Virus record (IMG/VR): IMGVR_UViG_3300046001_006396 | Location: 17,928-81,927 of that record | DNA from: a virus | Direction: 5' to 3' (one strand) | DNA: 64,000 nt | The notes under the pieces: model-generated | Told to the model about the DNA's origin: nothing | The model's input: the letters and a program-made list of their open reading frames with translations, nothing else | Databases searched by the model: none | Made by a program: the position numbers and the translations under genes | Part shown: one piece after another, positions 59,044 to 64,000 of the stretch | Layout of the letters: the number at the start of each line of letters is the position of its first letter | How positions within the stretch are numbered: the stretch's first letter is position 1

Positions 59044-62000
59044 ATGACCAAGAGTTACAGAATAAAGGCTAATCCGGGTTCCGACAAAAATATAAGAGTA
59101 CAGATTGATCAAGATTTTGATTTAATTGAAATATTATCATTAAAATTAAAACAAGATGAGGTTTATACAAGATTTTGTTCGGATTATGGTGTAATTGCTG
59201 GACGAGTAATTGCGAATGGAGGGTATGGGGTACCTAATGTCTCTATATCGGTTTTTGTACCCTTATCTGTAGAAGATGAAAATGACGAAGTAATATCAAC
59301 CCTTTATCCGTATAAAACTCTTTCAGATAAAAATGAAGACGGATATAGGTATAATTTATTACCATATGTTCAAGAATATGGTGGACACACACCAACAGGA
59401 ACTTTTCCCGATAGAGAAGATTTGTTATCTCGTACCGAAGTGTTAGAGGTATATGAAAAATATTATAAGTTTACCGTAAGAACAAATGAGAGTGGTGACT
59501 TTATGATTGTTGGTGTTCCATTAGGACAACAAAAAGTCGTAATGGATATGGACCTATCTAATATTGGTTGTTTTTCACAAAGACCTTCCGATTTAATAAG
59601 GATGGGTTTAGGTGTTGAAGGACAATTCAATGGATCACAATTTAGGTCAAACACTAACTTGGCAATGTTACCACAAATCATTAATGTTAATAAAGAAGTT
59701 GAGGTTGATGCTTTTTGGGGAGACACTAATTCATGTACTGTTGGAATAACAAGAGTTGATTTTGATTTGAGAGAATCGGGAATTGAAATAAGTCCACAGG
59801 GTATTTTTATGGGTTCCATATTCAGTAATTCGGATGAAGATGAATTAAAATTGAGTTGTAAACCTAGTTTAAATACAGGTGCACTTTGTGATATGGTAGC
59901 CCAAGCCGGATCAATAATAGCAATAAGACAAACAATTTTCAGTGACGTTAACGGGTTTCCCGTTTTAGAAGAACACAAATTTGAAGACGGAGGTAATATT
60001 ATTGACGATAACGGAACTTGGTTAGTTGAAGTACCAATGAACCTTGATTATGTTAGTACAAATGAATTTGGTGAACAGGTATTATCTAACGACCCAAATA
60101 TCGGAATACCGACAAAAGGAAGATATAGATTTAGAGTAAGGTATCAAGTTGAAGACCCAACAGGAAATGACGTTATTAGGGCAGATTATTTAGTACCAAA
60201 CATCAAAGAGTATGGTTGGTCATCCCAAAGCCAAAACGAACCCGATGATTTAATACTACAGGAAAAATCATACGCATTTAGTTTGGATTGGGCCGACTAC
60301 GGAGACCCAACAACTCTATTAGGTAGACAAATCATACAAGAGGCAATAGACTGTAAGGATAAGTTTTTTGAACTTAATTATAATCGTGTTTATACTGTAT
60401 CAGGACATATTGATAGATGGAAATGGGGATACCTTCCTGGTAGAGTTTTAGGTATTAAAGAAATAACAGAAAGGGCTTGTACGGCAACCACAAATAGATT
60501 TCCTACAAACGACGCTCAATTTAGGTTTGATTTGATATTTTTTGTAGTTTATTTTGTTATTTCTATATTTTACCCACTAATTTATGTTTTCATAGTTACT
60601 CTACACGTTTTAGCTTGGTTGTATGACATTGTTGTTAAATATTGGAATAAACTTGCCAACTTTTGGAATGATAGGATTGTTTCTCTTTGTTATAAATTAA
60701 ATGATACGAATTTATTTGATATTAATTGTGATGGGTGGTTATTACCATTAATGGACCCAAAAAATCCATTTGCTAGGTATAGCCTACCTATGATATCATA
60801 TCCTGACTGTGAAAGTTGTTCTTGCGAAGTTGTACAAGTACCCGACGATTTAGTTGAAATTTATAGAGATAATGGTAATTTTAGCCCATTGATTAATAGT
60901 AACTCATTAAGTAATTATGAGGGGTATGATGAATCTTTTGTTGCAAATCAAATTAGAAATTCCGACCCTAACTCTAACACTGATTCTAATTATGATTTTA
61001 CAGACCTATCTTTAAATAGTGCTGTAAGACAAGGACTTGCAGGATACAATGGGGATTTTAGTGGAGAAAAGTATAAATTTTTTAAATCACCAATATTAAC
61101 TTGGCCAACACAATCAAGTGCCTCGGCGTCAGTTATGTTTACTGCTCATTGGTCACAGGCATTAAATAGGTTAAATAGTAGACAAGGGTATTACGAATTT
61201 AATAAAATAACAACAACAATAAAAAATATAAACCCATCAACAAATGTTGAGGTACCATCACAACCATTCAAAGACCAACCATTAATTTTGGTTTGTGACG
61301 AAGGCACACTTTCAAGTATGGGATCACCAGGTCAACTATTGACCTTTACGGATATTAATACCATACAGGACCCAAATTTAACGGGATTCACACTTAATTC
61401 TTTTGGTACAAATTCCATAACAGGAAACACCGCATACAATTTAAATGGATTGGTTACTAGAAGTGTTAACTTTTATGAGCCTTGGTACGGGTATCAAAAC
61501 GCTCAAGTATACCTTAAATTAACAAAAGATAAAATTGCTTATAAATTTAAAACGGGATTGGAATACTTTCAGTTTGTTACTGGAGGAACTATGGAACAAC
61601 TTGAACAGTATATTAACTTTAATAACTACGGACCACTACAACAAAACGTATATAACTACGGGATGAAAGGTAGATGGGGTAAAGGTATCAGAACAACAAC
61701 AAATGTTTCTTGGGGATTTTTTCCAAACGCAGTTGTTCGTACTATTGATGAGGATTCATTAGGTAATGTTTATTTAGGTGGAGATTTTACATCATATGGG
61801 ACAAACACATCAAATAGAATAGTTAGAATATTACCATCAGGTTTAATTGACCCTTCGTTTTCTATTGGTACTGGATTTAATGGTTCTGTAAGAAGTATTA
61901 AAGTGCAATCAAATGATAAAGTTGTTGTTGTTGGGGATTTTACTTCTTATAATGGAACATCATCTATCGGTAGAATAGTTAGACTTAATAGTGACGGTTC

Positions 62001-64000
62001 TATAGACCCAACCTTTAACGTCGCTTCTAATGATTTTAATGATAGTTGTAGAACAGTAACTATACAATCTGATGGTAAAATTTTAGTTGGTGGAGAATTT
62101 ACTAATTTTGGTGCACAATCGGCAAACCGAATTATTCGTTTAAGTTCTCTTGGTGTCTATGATGCCACTTTTAATACTTATATTGGGGCAAATAAAGGAT
62201 TTAACGCACCAGTTAATGACATATCATTACAGAGTGACGGTAATATACTAGTCGCGGGAGAGTTTACATTATATAATAATAACCAAAGTGCTAGATACGC
62301 TTGTAGACTACAAACAAATGGTTTACAAGACACAGGGTTTTATATATGTTCACCATCACCAAACGCTAATGATATAAACTACTATGCAAATGTAATTAGA
62401 GAATCTTTAGATGGGTTTAATAACGTTTATATTGGGGGAGGATTTACATCATATCAAGGAACACAAGTTGGTAGACTAATAAAAGTAAACTCATCAGGAG
62501 GATTAATACCAGGGTTTAACCACTATTCTTTAGGACAACCAATTACTTCAAACTTTAACGAGGAGGTATTTGGTTTGGATCTTTATTTAGATGGTGCATT
62601 AAATGAAAAAATTATAGTTGGAGGGGTATTTAGTTCATTTATTAATCAAAATTCGCAAACTGTAAATAGTGGACAAATTATTAGATTAAATTCTAATGGT
62701 GACGTAGACACTAATCAGATAGTATGGTTGGCGTATTCTACTAACGACGCAATTCTTACGGTAAAAAGATTACAAAATACCAATTTTATGGTTGGTGGTA
62801 GTTTTAGTTTGCCGTCTCAGGGTCTTGGAGCAACACAAGCAGCATCAACAAACGTAAAAAGATTCTTAGATAACGGACAAGGGTTATCCGTACAAGGTTC
62901 TGTTTTAGTTTCACCTGAACCTGCGGTTTATAATAGTTGGAAAGTAATTTCTAGACCTAATTATGGTGCTCTTCCTAAATTTTATGTTAGTAATTTTAAA
63001 AATAAAGAAATCATAATTTTAACTAGAGGGGTTGACCCATATACGGAAAAACAAAGAATTGAATACGATTTATCTGAGTTATTTGGACAAAGTTTGGGAA
63101 CAATAAAGGTTTTAGGTGACTATTATTTAAATATTCCTTCACAAAATAATATGGGTAACCTCACAAACACACAACCTTGGCAAGGTCCTGGAGTGACTAA
63201 TTCGCAATGGTGGAACGACTCTAGTACTCCTGAAAGTCATAATGTAATAAATAATAGAAATCCAAAATTATTTTTTAGACCTTATTGTAGTCCTGGACCT
63301 TCAGGAAACTTAGCCATATTCCCACAAGCGTCTTGGAGTGCGTTTACAAACAATTCAATAAAATATTATAATTCAACAGATAAATCACAAGCAAATCACG
63401 TTGCGTATAATAATGATGCTAGAAATATCGCATCATTTACATCCCCTGTTGGTGTATATTCACCACTATCGTACAATTGGTCACAAAATACAAATACCGT
63501 AGGGTTTAATTGGTACGTTGCTGACCCACCAGCAACAATCACACCAACAGGATTCGCGACCTCTGTTTTACCACAAAGTAATATTGAAGGTTCTTCTTTT
63601 GTTGGATCAAGTATAACTACAGGAATTAATGTGGATATTAACAATACTTCTAATTTTATTAGAGTTTATTCACCGGCATACCATTTAGATAACACACCTA
63701 ACATATCAATTGATAATAGTTCTAGATTAGTTTTTAGGTCAGACAGGTTACCTACCTCAACAGCAACTCAGGTATCAGGAAATACATCATTTTCTTTATT
63801 TTTAAATGATAACTTTAAAATGTATAAGGTGTCTGAGACAGGACTATCAACAGAACTAACATTCACCCCATTTACTCCTTTAAATATTGGTGTAAGCGCA
63901 GACTTTTTGGATAAACCCACAGGAAGTACTGTGTCTGATTTAGTAATTAATAGTTTATCTTGTGAGGGTTTGGTACCACTTGCATGTTATTCAGGTATTT
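59044..64000 (+). CDS. Giant baseplate/fibre protein with delta-60 repeats, 3' end outside window
   Basis: The frame is open from the ATG at 59044 to the window edge (at least 1652 residues). The N-terminus SYRIKANPGSDKNIRVQIDQ, then SDYGVIAGRVIANGGYGVPNVSI... and YKFTVRTNESGDFMIVGVPL, is a carboxypeptidase-regulatory-like (prealbumin) domain with the usual 'i.G.V.a.g..vpnv.v' and 'd..G.F.i..vp.G'. Residues about 497-531 are strongly hydrophobic (LIFFVVYFVISIFYP, then LIYVFIVTLHVLAWLY), unusual for a virion protein. A cysteine cluster (CESCSCEV) follows near 590. Residues about 908-1255 are seven delta-60 repeats. It takes the place of T4 gp7 after gp6, so a wedge or fibre-anchor role is likely, but homology to gp7 was not seen. 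Confidence 0.72.
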   Translation, partial: MTKSYRIKANPGSDKNIRVQIDQDFDLIEILSLKLKQDEVYTRFCSDYGVIAGRVIANGGYGVPNVSISVFVPLSVEDENDEVISTLYPYKTLSDKNEDGYRYNLLPYVQEYGGHTPTGTFPDREDLLSRTEVLEVYEKYYKFTVRTNESGDFMIVGVPLGQQKVVMDMDLSNIGCFSQRPSDLIRMGLGVEGQFNGSQFRSNTNLAMLPQIINVNKEVEVDAFWGDTNSCTVGITRVDFDLRESGIEISPQGIFMGSIFSNSDEDELKLSCKPSLNTGALCDMVAQAGSIIAIRQTIFSDVNGFPVLEEHKFEDGGNIIDDNGTWLVEVPMNLDYVSTNEFGEQVLSNDPNIGIPTKGRYRFRVRYQVEDPTGNDVIRADYLVPNIKEYGWSSQSQNEPDDLILQEKSYAFSLDWADYGDPTTLLGRQIIQEAIDCKDKFFELNYNRVYTVSGHIDRWKWGYLPGRVLGIKEITERACTATTNRFPTNDAQFRFDLIFFVVYFVISIFYPLIYVFIVTLHVLAWLYDIVVKYWNKLANFWNDRIVSLCYKLNDTNLFDINCDGWLLPLMDPKNPFARYSLPMISYPDCESCSCEVVQVPDDLVEIYRDNGNFSPLINSNSLSNYEGYDESFVANQIRNSDPNSNTDSNYDFTDLSLNSAVRQGLAGYNGDFSGEKYKFFKSPILTWPTQSSASASVMFTAHWSQALNRLNSRQGYYEFNKITTTIKNINPSTNVEVPSQPFKDQPLILVCDEGTLSSMGSPGQLLTFTDINTIQDPNLTGFTLNSFGTNSITGNTAYNLNGLVTRSVNFYEPWYGYQNAQVYLKLTKDKIAYKFKTGLEYFQFVTGGTMEQLEQYINFNNYGPLQQNVYNYGMKGRWGKGIRTTTNVSWGFFPNAVVRTIDEDSLGNVYLGGDFTSYGTNTSNRIVRILPSGLIDPSFSIGTGFNGSVRSIKVQSNDKVVVVGDFTSYNGTSSIGRIVRLNSDGSIDPTFNVASNDFNDSCRTVTIQSDGKILVGGEFTNFGAQSANRIIRLSSLGVYDATFNTYIGANKGFNAPVNDISLQSDGNILVAGEFTLYNNNQSARYACRLQTNGLQDTGFYICSPSPNANDINYYANVIRESLDGFNNVYIGGGFTSYQGTQVGRLIKVNSSGGLIPGFNHYSLGQPITSNFNEEVFGLDLYLDGALNEKIIVGGVFSSFINQNSQTVNSGQIIRLNSNGDVDTNQIVWLAYSTNDAILTVKRLQNTNFMVGGSFSLPSQGLGATQAASTNVKRFLDNGQGLSVQGSVLVSPEPAVYNSWKVISRPNYGALPKFYVSNFKNKEIIILTRGVDPYTEKQRIEYDLSELFGQSLGTIKVLGDYYLNIPSQNNMGNLTNTQPWQGPGVTNSQWWNDSSTPESHNVINNRNPKLFFRPYCSPGPSGNLAIFPQASWSAFTNNSIKYYNSTDKSQANHVAYNNDARNIASFTSPVGVYSPLSYNWSQNTNTVGFNWYVADPPATITPTGFATSVLPQSNIEGSSFVGSSITTGINVDINNTSNFIRVYSPAYHLDNTPNISIDNSSRLVFRSDRLPTSTATQVSGNTSFSLFLNDNFKMYKVSETGLSTELTFTPFTPLNIGVSADFLDKPTGSTVSDLVINSLSCEGLVPLACYSGI
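61765..62820 (+). repeat. Delta-60 repeat domain (about seven copies)
   Basis: Copies carry strands such as VYLGGDFTSYG, VVVVGDFTSYNG, ILVGGEFTNFG, ILVAGEFTLYN, VYIGGGFTSYQG, IIVGGVFSSF and FMVGGSFSLP, mostly followed by R-I-[VI]-R-L and D-G-[SD]-[IV]-D-x-x-F. This is the delta-60 pattern, known from large bacterial surface proteins and thought to form a propeller-like fold. Spacing is irregular, 40-70 residues. Confidence 0.75.

Noticed and set aside
59463-59978. Minus-strand 171-aa frame
   Set aside because: Antisense of the giant plus-strand protein, which remains open to the window edge with clear domain content.
1-64000. tRNA, rRNA, CRISPR array, integrase or insertion sequence
   Set aside because: None seen; intergenic gaps are short and filled with promoters and terminators, and no transposase or integrase motif was found in any frame read.

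Overview
The window is part of the genome of a T4-like contractile-tailed phage, very probably one that infects Bacteroidetes (Flavobacteria-like). The phage assignment rests on a set of T4-type genes: family-B DNA polymerase, gp32-like single-strand binding protein, UvsX-type recombinase, FEN/RNase H exonuclease, DnaB-like helicase, tail sheath, tail tube, a gp26-family protein, tape measure, gp53, gp25 and gp6. The host assignment is an inference. The DNA is strongly AT-rich, starts follow A-rich leaders rather than Shine-Dalgarno sequences, and two replication-gene promoters resemble the Bacteroidetes TTTG / TAnnTTTG type. No tRNA, rRNA, CRISPR or integrase was seen.

Region 1 (1-12850, minus strand) is one tightly packed, overlapping run of 15 genes plus a truncated one. 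Almost all make or transfer sugars: two PLP sugar aminotransferases, a CMP-nonulosonate synthetase-like enzyme, a NeuD/PglD-type acetyltransferase, two fucosyltransferase-like proteins (GT10 and GT11), a DUF115/GT42-like transferase, several GT2 and GT4 enzymes and two methyltransferase-like proteins. A dUTPase and a DEDDy exonuclease sit inside the run. Region 2 (12937-15417, minus) holds five small, mostly unrecognised genes ending at a terminator.

Region 3 (15470-25054) has two plus-strand structural genes and the DNA polymerase. Facing them on the minus strand are a small virion-like gene, a neck-like gene, a metallopeptidase-superoxide dismutase fusion and a SNF2-type helicase. Region 4 (25112-48777, plus) is the tail module: neck and sheath-stabiliser candidates, sheath, HAD-like protein, tube, gp26-family protein with a possible +1 frameshift extension, tape measure, two very large baseplate proteins (2008 and 2137 aa) around a gp53 homologue, and two small proteins. 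A 49-aa ribbon-helix-helix-like gene lies head to head with the sheath gene.

Region 5 (48889-55932, plus) is the replication and nucleotide module: gp32, UvsX, 5'-3' exonuclease, an unknown protein, replicative helicase, class II ribonucleotide reductase and a DUF5522-like cysteine protein. Region 6 (55995-64000, plus) has a free-standing HNH endonuclease, then gp25, gp6 and a giant incomplete baseplate/fibre protein with delta-60 repeats that runs off the window.

The most notable points are the SOD-metallopeptidase fusion; a recurrent TATTTAT motif before nearly every structural transcription unit, a candidate late promoter; possible capsid-targeting leaders with I-x-E sites on several proteins; the predicted frameshift after the gp26-family gene; and a candidate two-site operator beside the RHH gene.
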